A model generated the notes under the pieces. That model searched no databases. It had not been told where the DNA came from and worked only from the letters and a program-made list of their open reading frames with translations. Shown here piece after piece: positions 35,011-43,699 of a DNA stretch of 64,000 nt. This DNA is from Acidobacteriota bacterium (GTDB lineage Bacteria; Acidobacteriota; Terriglobia; Bryobacterales; Bryobacteraceae), in contig JACQZR010000242.1 in the NCBI GenBank assembly GCA_016213775.1, positions 1-64,000 on the forward strand. Reading direction: 5' to 3'. Each line of letters opens with the position of its first letter. Position 1 is the stretch's first letter. Made by a program: the position numbers and the translations under genes.

Positions 35011-35576
35011 GCAACTTCAGGATGCAGCCTCCGGGCCAGATCGTAACTTATTGATTATGCGACCGTTATTGGCGACTGACCGCGTGTCGGTTTTGACGCG
35101 GCGTGTCTGGGCTGACACGCGGATACTGTCGGATTGTGTTGCGTTCTGTTGCGTCCGGGGCGAATTGGCTTCGTTTCGGATGACCGGTGGCGCGGGGCGG
35201 AAAACCCGAAAAAGTGTTCAGAATTGTTCAGTGACATATGGGCTGGCGGTCCGAAGCGTCGTGGCAAGAGACCGCGACGCATCGTGGTGCTGTGCGTCCC
35301 GAAGCACAGCGGATGCGGTGGTCAACTAATCTGACACTCCCGGCGGCGAAAATCACGTAGCGCAGTGCCAAAGTGGCACCACGGTGTCAAAGATCCTTGT
35401 GCGCTGACCCTTGGAGGTCCTCCCGTATCTCGAGGCAAAGAACAGTTCCTGCTTGGAGAAAGCCTAGCATGGCGACGAATCGCTGCCGTCGCGGGGTTGA
35501 GGATAAGTACCTTTAGATACAACGTAGGATTCATTTTGTTCGATTGTGATCGGTTTACCGGGCAATCGACATAGGC
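35011..35576. other. 566-base region without a gene
   Basis: No frame here resembles a protein. It contains a 9-bp inverted repeat pair (CCGCGTGTC 35080-35088 / GACACGCGG 35114-35122) with repeated TGTC/GACA words, and a 6-bp palindrome (GTGCCA-aag-TGGCAC) near 35369. The repeated TGTC words resemble terminal repeats of transposable elements such as IS21 relatives, but no transposase remnant is seen. Confidence 0.4.
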
Positions 35577-36290
35577 TCAGCGGAGGGCCGTTGTGGTGGA
35601 TTCGAGGGTGTCCTGTTCGGGTGTTGGTAGGGCGGAGAGAAAGTCCAAGCCGGCGCGGGTTTCGATTTCGCGGATGGAGACGGTTTGGCGGGTGGCGGCG
35701 GGCTGGTTCGGGAGGATGACGGCGTATGCGGATTTGGTTTCGCCGCTGAGGGCGATTGCGATTTTGAAGGTGGCGCAGGGAACGGCGACGTGGTTGGGGC
35801 CGATGTGCTGGATGTTGTCGCAATCGAAGAGAGTGCCGGTGAGGATGTAGAGCGCATCGCTTTGCGCGGCAAGTCTGCGGATGTCATTTTCGATTTTGCG
35901 CCAGGCGGACATATTCAACGTGGGGAGTTGAGGGACGGCGTTGGAGAGATAGTAGGATTCGCGGAGGGCGTCGGGGGAAGATGCGAGATCGAGGGCGGGA
36001 ACCAAGTGGCTACGGTGGAAACCCGAATTGCGGTAGTCGTCGTTGGTGGCTGAGGCGGGGAGTTCGGGGTCGCGGCGGAAGTGCTGACGTGGGGCGGAAG
36101 GGGCGTCGAGCATTTCGGCGGTGAGCTGGTAGGCGGTCCAGACGGGGACTCGGTGGGTATTGCTGAGGCAGATAGTGAAGGCGGTGCGAACGGCGAGTTG
36201 TTGATCTGGGGCGGTGCAGGTGGGGAGACCGAAGCGGTTGGGCTGGGCGTTGAGGGTTTGGATTGCGAGGAGGAGGATCGTGAGCTGCAT
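35577..36290 (-). CDS. secreted DNA/RNA non-specific endonuclease (nuclease A)
   Basis: A 237-aa exported nuclease of the beta-beta-alpha metal (NUC1/EndA/Serratia) family. Signal peptide at residues 1-15 (LLLAIQTLNAQ). The signature region reads DDYRNSGFHRSHLVP (84-98): the general-base His is H95, but the usual DRGH is HRSH here. The metal-binding Asn lies in LSNAVPQLPTLN. It is a clear paralogue of the protein at 61550-62278. No ribosome site is seen before ATG 36290; a 14-base sequence shared with the paralogue's upstream region lies 18 bases before it. Confidence 0.88.
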   Translation of the reverse strand: MQLTILLLAIQTLNAQPNRFGLPTCTAPDQQLAVRTAFTICLSNTHRVPVWTAYQLTAEMLDAPSAPRQHFRRDPELPASATNDDYRNSGFHRSHLVPALDLASSPDALRESYYLSNAVPQLPTLNMSAWRKIENDIRRLAAQSDALYILTGTLFDCDNIQHIGPNHVAVPCATFKIAIALSGETKSAYAVILPNQPAATRQTVSIREIETRAGLDFLSALPTPEQDTLESTTTALR

Positions 36291-36307
36291 ACATTAGATA
36301 GATCTAC

Positions 36308-36321
36308 TGTTTCAAACATTT
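36308..36321 (-). promoter_or_regulatory. operator-like sequence shared with the nuclease B promoter
   Basis: On the minus strand AAATGTTTGAAACA, 14 bases identical to a stretch upstream of nuclease B (62322-62335). Here the palindrome is only partial (AAATGTTT-g-AAACAgta). It lies between a possible -10 (TACTAT) and the start codon. Confidence 0.55.
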
Positions 36322-36568
36322 CTATAGTATGATTGGGTCAAAAATATCCAGAGGTATCGACGATTCGCAGGGGTACAGTTTGTTGGCCAAGGCAACGGGG
36401 TAATGCCGCGAAGTGGGTTAGTTCACTGGTCGTAGGCCGGCAGGGTCATTGGTCCGGGCTTGACGTTAGGGGTCACGGATCGGGCCAAACGAATTCCGTT
36501 CTGATCACCAGGGCGCCCGATTTGTGGTCCCATGCAGGATGCGACGATCGAAAGGCGCGACACTCACT

Positions 36569-37150
36569 TCAGTTAAGAGAATCCGAGTAGACGGCATGCG
36601 CGCGGCGGTTACGCTGGCGGCACGCATCCGTGGTTTCGGTGCAAACAGGATGCTCCTTGCCGAACGTAACAGTCCGCATCCGCTCGCGCGGAATTCCCAA
36701 CTGCACCAGGAAATCGCGTGCCACCTCAGCACGCCGCTCGCCCAGCGCCAGATTGTATTCCGCGGATCCCAACTCATCGCAATGGCCTTCGACAATCAGC
36801 ATCAGCGAGGGCAGCGCTTCCAGGATTCGCTTCACACGAACCGCATCTTCCTGCAATGCGGCAACAGCATCGCTGCGCAAATCGTAGCGATCGAAATCGA
36901 AAAATGCGTCCTCCAGAAACCGGTTGATCGGGTCAAGCGGACCATCGTCCGGCACTGTTGGCCGGGCAGGCTGCGCTCCTTCTCCCTCAGACTGTAGTGG
37001 TTTTCCGCGCACTACCTCCAGCGTGCCGGTGCCGGGACGTGGAGGCGCGGGCGGACAGATAATGAGGCCTTGCGACGGCACGATGGCTACTCGCACCACA
37101 CGAGGCCCACAACTCACAACCACGACAAACAAAGCAATGATGCATTTCAT
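36569..37150 (-). CDS. peptidoglycan-associated OmpA-family lipoprotein (Pal-like)
   Basis: A 193-aa lipoprotein: short signal with lipobox VVSC (Cys about residue 14), a Pro-rich linker, then an OmpA domain (~75-190) with the Pal-type motifs FFDFDRYDL, LIVEGHCDELGSAEYNLALGERRAEV and CRQRNRRAHAVY. It should anchor the outer membrane to peptidoglycan. No tol genes are adjacent. ATG 37150 has GGAGGT four bases upstream; the frame remains open to 37219. The 278 bases between this gene and nuclease A hold no other gene. Confidence 0.88.
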   Translation of the reverse strand: MKCIIALFVVVVSCGPRVVRVAIVPSQGLIICPPAPPRPGTGTLEVVRGKPLQSEGEGAQPARPTVPDDGPLDPINRFLEDAFFDFDRYDLRSDAVAALQEDAVRVKRILEALPSLMLIVEGHCDELGSAEYNLALGERRAEVARDFLVQLGIPRERMRTVTFGKEHPVCTETTDACRQRNRRAHAVYSDSLN

Positions 37151-37238
37151 ACCTCCATCAAGCGCCACGCCAGCCTCGATTCCCATCCTGACCGGACAGG
37201 ATTTTCCACCCCGCCTCAAGCCTTATCATTGAGTCAAT

Positions 37239-38504
37239 ATGTGGAAACGCACGCTGTGGGCGGGGTTCGGTGGAGTGCTCGTTCTCATCGCCCTTTGCGG
37301 AATCGCCACCCTCACCGGATTCGCGACCCTACAGAGCCAGTCGCACAGCCACCGCGCTACCGCACTCCAACGCGCAGACGACCTCCGCCAGGTCAGGGAA
37401 GCCGTCCTGCTTTCCGGAACCCTCGCGCGCGACTACCTCTTCTGGGCCGATACTGACACCGCGGCCGGCGTCCGTGATCGCTTCCATCGCCTGGAGCGCG
37501 AATCCACCGAGGCCCTCGCCCGCCTTACCGGTCCCGGCGCCGCCACCCTTCGCGGCGAAGTCGCCGCGTACTGGAAATCCCTCGAAGTCATGATGGAGGT
37601 GGCAGGCCGCGAGCGCCGGCATGCGGTCGACCGCTACTTCTACCGCGACCTCACCAAGCGCCTCGACGCCACTCTCTCCATCGCCGACCGCGCCGCGCAA
37701 CTCGCCCAACTCGAGCGCGACAGAGAGCAGAGCCAGATCGCGACATTTGCGCAATCGTTTGTGCGCATCATGGCCGCCGCATTTCTCATCACTCTGTCCC
37801 TTGGTGCAGTCATCGCATACTGCGCCGCACGCGTGCTCGTCCGCCTCGAACGCGAAGCCCGCACCCGCCGCACCGAACTGGAGGCCCTGTCCTCGCGGCT
37901 GGTCAAATCACAAGAAGAAGAGCGCAAAGCCGTCGCCCGAGAGCTTCATGATCAAGTGGGCCAAATGCTCACCGCGCTCTCCATGGAATGCGGGCGCGCA
38001 CTCCACACTCATCCACAAGCCCGGCCCAATCTCGAACCCATCGCGCGCCTGACGGAATCCCTGATCGTCGCCGTCCGCGATATTTCCCTCTCCCTGCGCC
38101 CGTCGATGCTCGACGACTTCGGTCTCGTCCCCGCTCTCGAATGGCACGCTCGCGAGGTCCACCGCCGCAGCGGCATCCAAGTCACCATCGAAGCCTCCGG
38201 CAACGACTGCGAACAACTCGCCGATACCGTTCGCACCTGCATCTACCGCGTCGCTCAGGAGGCCCTGCGCAATTGCGAGCGTCACGCCAATGCCACACGC
38301 GCCGACCTGCTCCTGAAACGCACGGGCCCCGCACTGCGGATGAGCATCGCCGACAACGGCCAGGGCTTCGACAACCACACCGTGCGCGGACTCGGACTTA
38401 TCGGCATGCGCGAACGCGTCGAAGCAATCGGCGGACGCCTCGCCATCGAATCGCACCCGGGAGCAGGCACCCGCGTCATCGCAACCGTGCCCATCGCATC
38501 ATGA
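37239..38504 (+). CDS. sensor histidine kinase, NarL/NarX type (HisKA_3)
   Basis: A 421-aa membrane kinase: helix 1 (residues ~8-30), a ~140-residue helical extracytoplasmic domain, helix 2 (~176-196), a short coiled coil, then HisKA_3 with phospho-accepting H237 (ARELHDQVGQ) and HATPase_c (VAQEALRNCERHA, IADNGQGF, GLGLIGMRERVEAIGG). Such kinases pair with LuxR-type regulators, as here: the stop overlaps the regulator start (ATGA). Confidence 0.92.
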   Translation: MWKRTLWAGFGGVLVLIALCGIATLTGFATLQSQSHSHRATALQRADDLRQVREAVLLSGTLARDYLFWADTDTAAGVRDRFHRLERESTEALARLTGPGAATLRGEVAAYWKSLEVMMEVAGRERRHAVDRYFYRDLTKRLDATLSIADRAAQLAQLERDREQSQIATFAQSFVRIMAAAFLITLSLGAVIAYCAARVLVRLEREARTRRTELEALSSRLVKSQEEERKAVARELHDQVGQMLTALSMECGRALHTHPQARPNLEPIARLTESLIVAVRDISLSLRPSMLDDFGLVPALEWHAREVHRRSGIQVTIEASGNDCEQLADTVRTCIYRVAQEALRNCERHANATRADLLLKRTGPALRMSIADNGQGFDNHTVRGLGLIGMRERVEAIGGRLAIESHPGAGTRVIATVPIAS

Positions 38505-39145
38505 CCACTGTGCTCATTGCCGACGATCATGCCATCGTGCGCGCCGGCCTGCGTCTGCTCATCGAGCGCGATGGAAGCAATCAAGTGGTGGCCGAAGCCG
38601 CCGACGGCCGCGAAGCGGTCAGACTCGCCTCCGCGCACACCCCGCGCATCGCAGTGATGGACATCGCCATGCCGCTGCTCAACGGCATTGAAGCCGCCCG
38701 TCAAATCTCCAAGGAAAGTCCGCGGACCGCGGTGATCGTGCTCAGCATGCATTGCGACGTGAGCTATGTGGTGCGCGCCCTGCGCGCCGGTGTCAAAGGG
38801 TACGTCCTCAAGGAATCCGCCGAAAGCGAGCTTCTCACCGCGCTCGACACGGTAGCCTCCGGCCGCACATTCTTTAGCGCCAAAGTGAGCACCCTGCTCG
38901 ATGGCGACGCCGCGCGACGCATGCGTCAACAAGCAGTGCCGGACACGCTGGAACTCCTGACCGCACGCGAACGGGAAGTCCTCCAACTGGTAGGAGAGGG
39001 CAAAGCGAACAAAGAAATCGCAACGCTACTCGGAGTCAGCCTCACGACCGTGGAGACGCACCGTGCCAACATGCTTGAGAAACTGGATCTTCACTCCACA
39101 GCCGACCTCATCCTGTTTGCCGTGCGCAATGGCATGGCAGGATGA
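38501..39145 (+). CDS. LuxR/NarL family response regulator
   Basis: A 214-aa regulator with receiver domain (D8/D9, phospho-acceptor D54 in VMDIAMP, Lys in VKGYVLKES) and a C-terminal LuxR helix-turn-helix (LTAREREVLQLVGEGKANKEIATLLGVSLTTVETHRANMLEKL). It forms a two-component system with the kinase upstream (four-base overlap). Targets are unknown. The stop abuts the convergent redoxin gene. Confidence 0.94.
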   Translation: MTTVLIADDHAIVRAGLRLLIERDGSNQVVAEAADGREAVRLASAHTPRIAVMDIAMPLLNGIEAARQISKESPRTAVIVLSMHCDVSYVVRALRAGVKGYVLKESAESELLTALDTVASGRTFFSAKVSTLLDGDAARRMRQQAVPDTLELLTAREREVLQLVGEGKANKEIATLLGVSLTTVETHRANMLEKLDLHSTADLILFAVRNGMAG

Positions 39146-39712
39146 TCAACTCTTCTTCGCAGGCCCCTTGGCCGCGCCGTTCGCCTTGATCCCCAACAAC
39201 CGCTCGACCACTTCTTTGATGTTGTTATCTTCGTTCTCGCCGAAGAATTTGTCATCGTTCCCACCGTGCTGTTCCACGATCTGGAACTGGCGGTTGATAA
39301 AGGCGCCCTGTGGTAACAGCAGCCGCTGAATCGAAGGAATCTGCATGAAGTACATGCACGTGTCATGCCCCACCTTCCCCACCGGAAAGCTCAGGCCGTA
39401 CTTGCGCGCGTACTCATCAGGATCGCCTTCGGCATTGATCGCCACACCCAGCACCTGCAATCCCTTCGGACCGTATTTCCTGAACGCAACCTCCAACGAT
39501 TGCGACGCCTTCTGGCAATGCGGACACGTGGTGAGCAGAAACTCGAGCGCGATCACCTTCCCCTTGTACTGGCTCAGCCGGATGGGCTGGCGCATCAGCG
39601 GCATCGTGATGACGATGTCCGGCGCCGGCCGTGGTACGGTAGCACCCTGTAACAGCACTGGCGCGGCAGCCATACCGGCCAGCATATGACGGCAAAAGAC
39701 TCTGCGTTCCAT
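39146..39712 (-). CDS. exported thioredoxin-like redoxin (CPHC)
   Basis: A 188-aa TlpA/AhpC-TSA-like protein with a twin-Arg-poor, hydrophobic N-terminal signal (about 25 residues) and a C63-P-H-C66 active site in LTTCPHCQKAS, then the redoxin fold (GLQVLGVAINAE, LPQGAFINRQFQIVEQ). It likely reduces or oxidises periplasmic thiols, with CPHC typical of oxidising DsbA-like chemistry. It follows a close paralogue by four bases; the two were probably born by tandem duplication. Confidence 0.85.
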   Translation of the reverse strand: MERRVFCRHMLAGMAAAPVLLQGATVPRPAPDIVITMPLMRQPIRLSQYKGKVIALEFLLTTCPHCQKASQSLEVAFRKYGPKGLQVLGVAINAEGDPDEYARKYGLSFPVGKVGHDTCMYFMQIPSIQRLLLPQGAFINRQFQIVEQHGGNDDKFFGENEDNNIKEVVERLLGIKANGAAKGPAKKS

Positions 39713-39716
39713 ACTC

Positions 39717-40286
39717 CTACTTCTTCGCGGCCGTGGGCGCGCCGCCCTTCACCGGACCACCCGGCTCCTTCAACAACTCCTGGATAATCGTGCGCATCCG
39801 CGCTTCGTCGTGCAGGTTCTCCTCGACGCGCGGCGTCGATTGATAGCGGATCTTTCCGGCCTTGTCGATGAACGCCGACTGAGGAACAAACGTCTGCGTC
39901 ATCATCGAATAGCCGAGAAACTCGAGGACCTTCTCGCGAGTCCCGATGCCGATTGGGAAGTTCACGCGGTGCTGCTTGATGAAATCCGGAACCAGGAGGC
40001 TCGCGCCATCGTTCCACGCCACACCAATAGGCTGAAAACCCTTCGGCCCGAACTCCGAGTTCAACCTGCTGAGCACTTCCGCCGTATGCTGGCAGTGCTG
40101 GCAAGTGGTGAACAGAAATTCGACGATACAGACCTTGCCCAGGTACTTGCTCAGAGGCACCTTAGTCCCGTCGAGCATGGAAACCGTAAAAGCGGGAGCG
40201 GGACGTACCGGGTTCGCGGCCCAGATGTTGGTCGTCCCAGCCAGCATCATCGCGGAGATCTTGGCGGAAAGTTCACGTCTCGTCAT
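39717..40286 (-). CDS. exported thioredoxin-like redoxin (CQHC)
   Basis: A 189-aa paralogue of the downstream gene: N-terminal signal (SAKISAMMLAGTTNIWA), C62-Q-H-C65 in FTTCQHCQHTAEV, and the redoxin core (FQPIGVAWND, VPQSAFIDKAGKIRYQS). The change of the dipeptide between the cysteines implies a different redox potential from its neighbour. It starts 10 bases after the M3 peptidase stop, in the same operon. Confidence 0.85.
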   Translation of the reverse strand: MTRRELSAKISAMMLAGTTNIWAANPVRPAPAFTVSMLDGTKVPLSKYLGKVCIVEFLFTTCQHCQHTAEVLSRLNSEFGPKGFQPIGVAWNDGASLLVPDFIKQHRVNFPIGIGTREKVLEFLGYSMMTQTFVPQSAFIDKAGKIRYQSTPRVEENLHDEARMRTIIQELLKEPGGPVKGGAPTAAKK

Positions 40287-40296
40287 ATTTATTAGC

Positions 40297-42315
40297 CTAC
40301 CCTATTAATCCCTGACGTTCGAGCAGGGGAGTCAGTTCCGGGTCTCTTCCCCGGAAATCCCGGAAGAGGGTCTGCGGATCCTCGCTGTCCCCACGCTCGA
40401 GAACACACTCGCGGAACCGCTTCCCGGTCTCTCTATCAAAGACGCCCTTCTGGCGGAAAAGTGAGAATGCATCCGCATCCAACAACTCCGCCCATTTGTA
40501 GGAATAGTATCCCGCCCCATAGCCCACCGGGCTGCCAAAGAGGTGAGTGAAGGCCAGAATCATCGCGTGCCCGGCAGGCAGCGGGGCGGGACTGAACTGC
40601 TGTATGATGCCTCGCGAATACTCCACCACGTCGCCATGCACGGCGGGGTCGTATTCCCGGTGCAACTTCAAATCGAGAAACCCGAAGCTCAACTGCCGCA
40701 TCTGCCCATTGGCCGCGCGATACTTCCGCGCCCGAACCATCTTCTGGAACAGATCCTCGGGAATCGTCGCGCCCGTCTCATAGTGCCTTGCGAACAGATC
40801 GAGCGACACGCGCTCCCAGCACCAGTTCTCCATGATCTGGCTCGGCAGTTCCACCCAATCCCAGGCCACGCTGGTGCCTGACAACGACCGAACCGGAACC
40901 TTGCTCAAACAGTGATGCAAAAGATGCCCGAACTCGTGGAAAATCGTCTCCACATCGCGATGGGTCAACAACGCCGGCTTGGCGTCCACCGGGGGGGTCA
41001 GATTGCCGCAAATCACACCGATATGATGGCGGTTGGGAACCGCGGGCTCACCCGTGAGAAACGCATCCATCCAGGCGCCGCCGCGTTTGGTCTCGCGCGG
41101 ATACCAGTCGGAATAGAAGCCGCCCAGCGTCGTGCCATCGTCACGAATCTCGTAATACTTCACGTCGGGATGCCACGCCGGCATGCCCGGAACTTCCACT
41201 ACAGTCACGCCATATAAGCGCGAAACTGTTTCAAACATCCCGGCGACAACTTGTTCCAGCGGGAAATAGGGCCGCAGTTCTTCTTCATCAAAATCGTACT
41301 TGGCTTTGCGCTCTTTTTCCGAGTAGTATCCAACATCCCAAGGCTGCAATTCCGGCGCGTCAGCGCCTTCCAATGACCGCCGGAAGGCCAACAGCTCGCG
41401 CGATTCTTCCTCATACCGTCCCCGGCTTCGCGCGTCGAGATTCTGCAGGAACTCATAAGCCCGCTCACCGGACTTCGCCATCCGCTCCACAGTCGTGAAA
41501 TCCGCGAAATCGGCAAACCCCAATAAACGCGCCTTCTCTCGCCGCAACTCCAGAATCCGCGGAACCAGCTCCCGGTTGTTATACGGCTCCTTCGCACCAC
41601 GCGCCTGATAGGCACGGTAGAACCGTTCGCGCGCCGCCGCATCGTCGGAATACGTCAACAGCGCCAGGTAACTCGGAGCCTGGAGAGTGAACCGCCAGCC
41701 TTCCACTCCCTTCGATTGGGCACTCGCCCGCGCCATCGCCACCGCGCTCGGCGGAAGCCCGGCCAACTGCGTCTCGGAAGTGAACACCTCCTCGTAAGCC
41801 GCGGTCGCGTCCAGAACATTTTCCGAGAACTTTGTGGTCAGATGGGCAAGCTCGACATCGATCTGAGCCAGCCGCGCCTTGCCCTCCGCATCCAACTCGG
41901 CACCGTGCCGGCGGAAAAAGTCGAGCGTCTTGTCCAGATGCCGTTTGCGCACACCTTTCAACTTTCGCGCCGCCGCACTCTTTGAAAACGCGAGAATCGC
42001 CTTGTACAGCCCCGCATTCAAAGGAATGCGCGAATAGAATTCGCTCACCTTCGGATCGACGGCATTGTGCGCAGCCCGCAGTTCCGGCGTCGTGGTGACT
42101 GCCTCCAAGTGGCGAACCACACTCATCGCGAGATCCAGCGCGTCGGTGGATTCCTCCAATGCCCCAAGCGTGTTCTCATAGCGTAACCCGCGTCTCAACG
42201 CAGCAATGGCGTCGATGCGCCTCTGCGCCTCGGCGAGCAACACATCAATCGCCGGCACAACGTGCTCTGCACGAATCGACGCAAAGGGAATAGGCGGCTG
42301 AAGCAATGGGTTCAT
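40297..42315 (-). CDS. M3 family zinc oligopeptidase
   Basis: A 672-aa cytoplasmic metallopeptidase of the thimet oligopeptidase/dipeptidyl carboxypeptidase type. The zinc site is H460-E461-F-G-H464 (ETIFHEFGHLLHH), with the third ligand Glu in the following helix region (VELPSQIMENW). Length and the C-terminal SYKWAELLDADAFSLF motif match the family. It degrades signal and other short peptides. It lies 27 bases downstream of zapA in the ribosomal-protein operon. Confidence 0.94.
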   Translation of the reverse strand: MNPLLQPPIPFASIRAEHVVPAIDVLLAEAQRRIDAIAALRRGLRYENTLGALEESTDALDLAMSVVRHLEAVTTTPELRAAHNAVDPKVSEFYSRIPLNAGLYKAILAFSKSAAARKLKGVRKRHLDKTLDFFRRHGAELDAEGKARLAQIDVELAHLTTKFSENVLDATAAYEEVFTSETQLAGLPPSAVAMARASAQSKGVEGWRFTLQAPSYLALLTYSDDAAARERFYRAYQARGAKEPYNNRELVPRILELRREKARLLGFADFADFTTVERMAKSGERAYEFLQNLDARSRGRYEEESRELLAFRRSLEGADAPELQPWDVGYYSEKERKAKYDFDEEELRPYFPLEQVVAGMFETVSRLYGVTVVEVPGMPAWHPDVKYYEIRDDGTTLGGFYSDWYPRETKRGGAWMDAFLTGEPAVPNRHHIGVICGNLTPPVDAKPALLTHRDVETIFHEFGHLLHHCLSKVPVRSLSGTSVAWDWVELPSQIMENWCWERVSLDLFARHYETGATIPEDLFQKMVRARKYRAANGQMRQLSFGFLDLKLHREYDPAVHGDVVEYSRGIIQQFSPAPLPAGHAMILAFTHLFGSPVGYGAGYYSYKWAELLDADAFSLFRQKGVFDRETGKRFRECVLERGDSEDPQTLFRDFRGRDPELTPLLERQGLIG

Positions 42316-42342
42316 AGCACGCTTACATACGGGTTTTGGCGG

Positions 42343-42642
42343 TTACTCGATGACCTGATCCAGCAACCCCTGGATAGCCTTAGCCCTCGACTCAAACCGG
42401 TCACGGATGGTCTGCAAATCCTTTTCGGTGGACTGCAGCCGGTCCGCCAGATGCAAACAGGCGAGAATAGCGATACGGGCGGAATCGGAATTGGTGGAAC
42501 GAGCGGCAATGCCATTGATGAGATCGTCCACCTGCTGTGCCAGATCCAGCACCTCGCGGTCGTCTCCCGAAGTCAGCAAGGTGAACGACTGATTGGCGAT
42601 GGTGACTCGAACCGGCCGGCGTTCCTTGGTTTCAGACTCCAC
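42343..42642 (-). CDS. zapA: cell division protein ZapA
   Basis: A 99-aa protein: N-terminal ZapA beta-alpha-beta head (VRVTIANQSFTLLTSGDDREVLDLAQQVDDLINGIA), followed by a helix that forms the coiled coil (IAILACLHLADRLQSTEKDL). ZapA bundles FtsZ filaments at mid-cell. It follows the coiled-coil gene by 15 bases. Confidence 0.9.
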   Translation of the reverse strand: MESETKERRPVRVTIANQSFTLLTSGDDREVLDLAQQVDDLINGIAARSTNSDSARIAILACLHLADRLQSTEKDLQTIRDRFESRAKAIQGLLDQVIE

Positions 42643-42657
42643 GGTTCCCCCGCTCGC

Positions 42658-42942
42658 CTAACCAGCGCTCAACATATCCATCTGGCCGAGCAGTTTCTCG
42701 ATGCGAGCACGAACCTGTTTGCGCTCGGCGGCCAGCGAATCCACTTCTTTCTGGAGCCGGGCATTTTCCTGCTGGGCGGCGGCAAGTGCCTTTTCTGAAT
42801 CCGCCTGACCGGATGTGGCGGTGCTCAGTTTCTCCTCAAGCGAGGCATTCTCCTTGCGGAGTGCGGTGACAACCTCAACGGCTTTGACAATCCGTTCTTC
42901 GAGGTCAGCCAGGAAACTGGAATCCTCTTGTGAGATGTCCAT
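42658..42942 (-). CDS. ZapB-like coiled-coil protein
   Basis: A 94-aa protein that is almost entirely helical with heptad-like spacing of Leu/Val (LADLEERIVKAVEVVTALRKEN...LQKEVDSLAAERKQVRARIEKLLGQ). Its place directly before zapA and its length suggest a ZapB-like division factor; sequence homology alone is weak because coiled coils are low in information. Confidence 0.65.
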   Translation of the reverse strand: MDISQEDSSFLADLEERIVKAVEVVTALRKENASLEEKLSTATSGQADSEKALAAAQQENARLQKEVDSLAAERKQVRARIEKLLGQMDMLSAG

Positions 42943-42957
42943 GGAGTGCTCTCTATC

Positions 42958-43326
42958 TTAAGCGGCCACTTGGGGAAGTGCGCCCTTGGCCTGCGCCACC
43001 AGTGTAGTGAAACCGGCGGCATCGTTGAGCGCGATGTCAGCCAGAACCTTGCGGTTCAGATCCACGCCGGCCTTTTTGAGACCGTCCATAAACCTGCTAT
43101 AGCTGATGTCGTTCGACTTGCAGGCCGCTCCGATGCGCACGATCCAGAGCGAGCGGAAATCGCGTTTTTTGCGCTTGCGGCCGACATAGCCATAGCGCAG
43201 CGCCTTTTCCACCGCTTCCTGGGCGGCACGGTGCAGCTTGCTCTTAGTAAGAAAAAAGCCCTTTGCGAGCTCTAGCGTCTTAGCGCGCGAGGCGCGCCGT
43301 TTAGTACCACGTTTTACTCTTGGCAC
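42958..43326 (-). CDS. rplT: 50S ribosomal protein L20
   Basis: A 122-aa basic protein with the L20 signature ([26 protein letters not shown]-rich extension, then [40 protein letters not shown]). It binds 23S rRNA early in assembly and often represses its own operon. Partner rpmI lies upstream; infC, the usual first gene, is not adjacent. Confidence 0.97.
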   Translation of the reverse strand: MPRVKRGTKRRASRAKTLELAKGFFLTKSKLHRAAQEAVEKALRYGYVGRKRKKRDFRSLWIVRIGAACKSNDISYSRFMDGLKKAGVDLNRKVLADIALNDAAGFTTLVAQAKGALPQVAA

Positions 43327-43368
43327 GTTTCGTCTCCTTCATCGAAATAGGCCCATCGGGCCCAACAG

Positions 43369-43393
43369 AGGGTTCCCTTCGAAAAGGAACCCT
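43369..43393 (-). promoter_or_regulatory. stem-loop in the rpmI-rplT intergenic region
   Basis: AGGGTTCCcTT-cgaa-AAGGAACCCT forms a 10-bp hairpin with one bulged base, in the 121-base gap before rplT; a second small stem (GCCC-atc-GGGC) lies beside it. It may be an autoregulatory L20-binding or mRNA-processing element. No U-run follows, so a terminator is unlikely. Confidence 0.4.
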
Positions 43394-43447
43394 TGCGGGC
43401 GGAAGCGGGCACGTGCCGTGCACCGTCCACACCGCGCTTTCCACGCC

Positions 43448-43645
43448 TTAGGCGTAGGGAAGCATCATTTTCACTTTTGGTGCGTCGGCCGGATCCATGG
43501 TGACGCCCTGTACCAGGCGCCGCTTGCGGGCCGGGCCTTTCGAGGTCAGAATGTGCCGGGCAAACGCATGATGGCGGGTGACTTTCCCGCTCCCGGTCAC
43601 TTTGAACCGTTTGGCCGCACCTTTGTGTGTCTTCAGTTTAGGCAT
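43448..43645 (-). CDS. rpmI: 50S ribosomal protein L35
   Basis: A 65-aa basic protein with the L35 pattern ([37 protein letters not shown]). Structural protein of the large subunit, adjacent to rplT as nearly always. Confidence 0.97.
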   Translation of the reverse strand: MPKLKTHKGAAKRFKVTGSGKVTRHHAFARHILTSKGPARKRRLVQGVTMDPADAPKVKMMLPYA

Positions 43646-43687
43646 GGGAATACTCAGGTTGTTCTGGGGTTACCGCAGACTCTTTCG

Positions 43688-43693
43688 ATTGTA
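43688..43693 (-). promoter_or_regulatory. -10 element before rpmI
   Basis: On the minus strand TACAAT, 43 bases before the rpmI start, in the 54-base gap after the secreted-protein gene. No clear -35 is seen. It would let the ribosomal-protein operon start independently of the two secreted-protein genes. Confidence 0.35.
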
Positions 43694-43699
43694 GCACGG

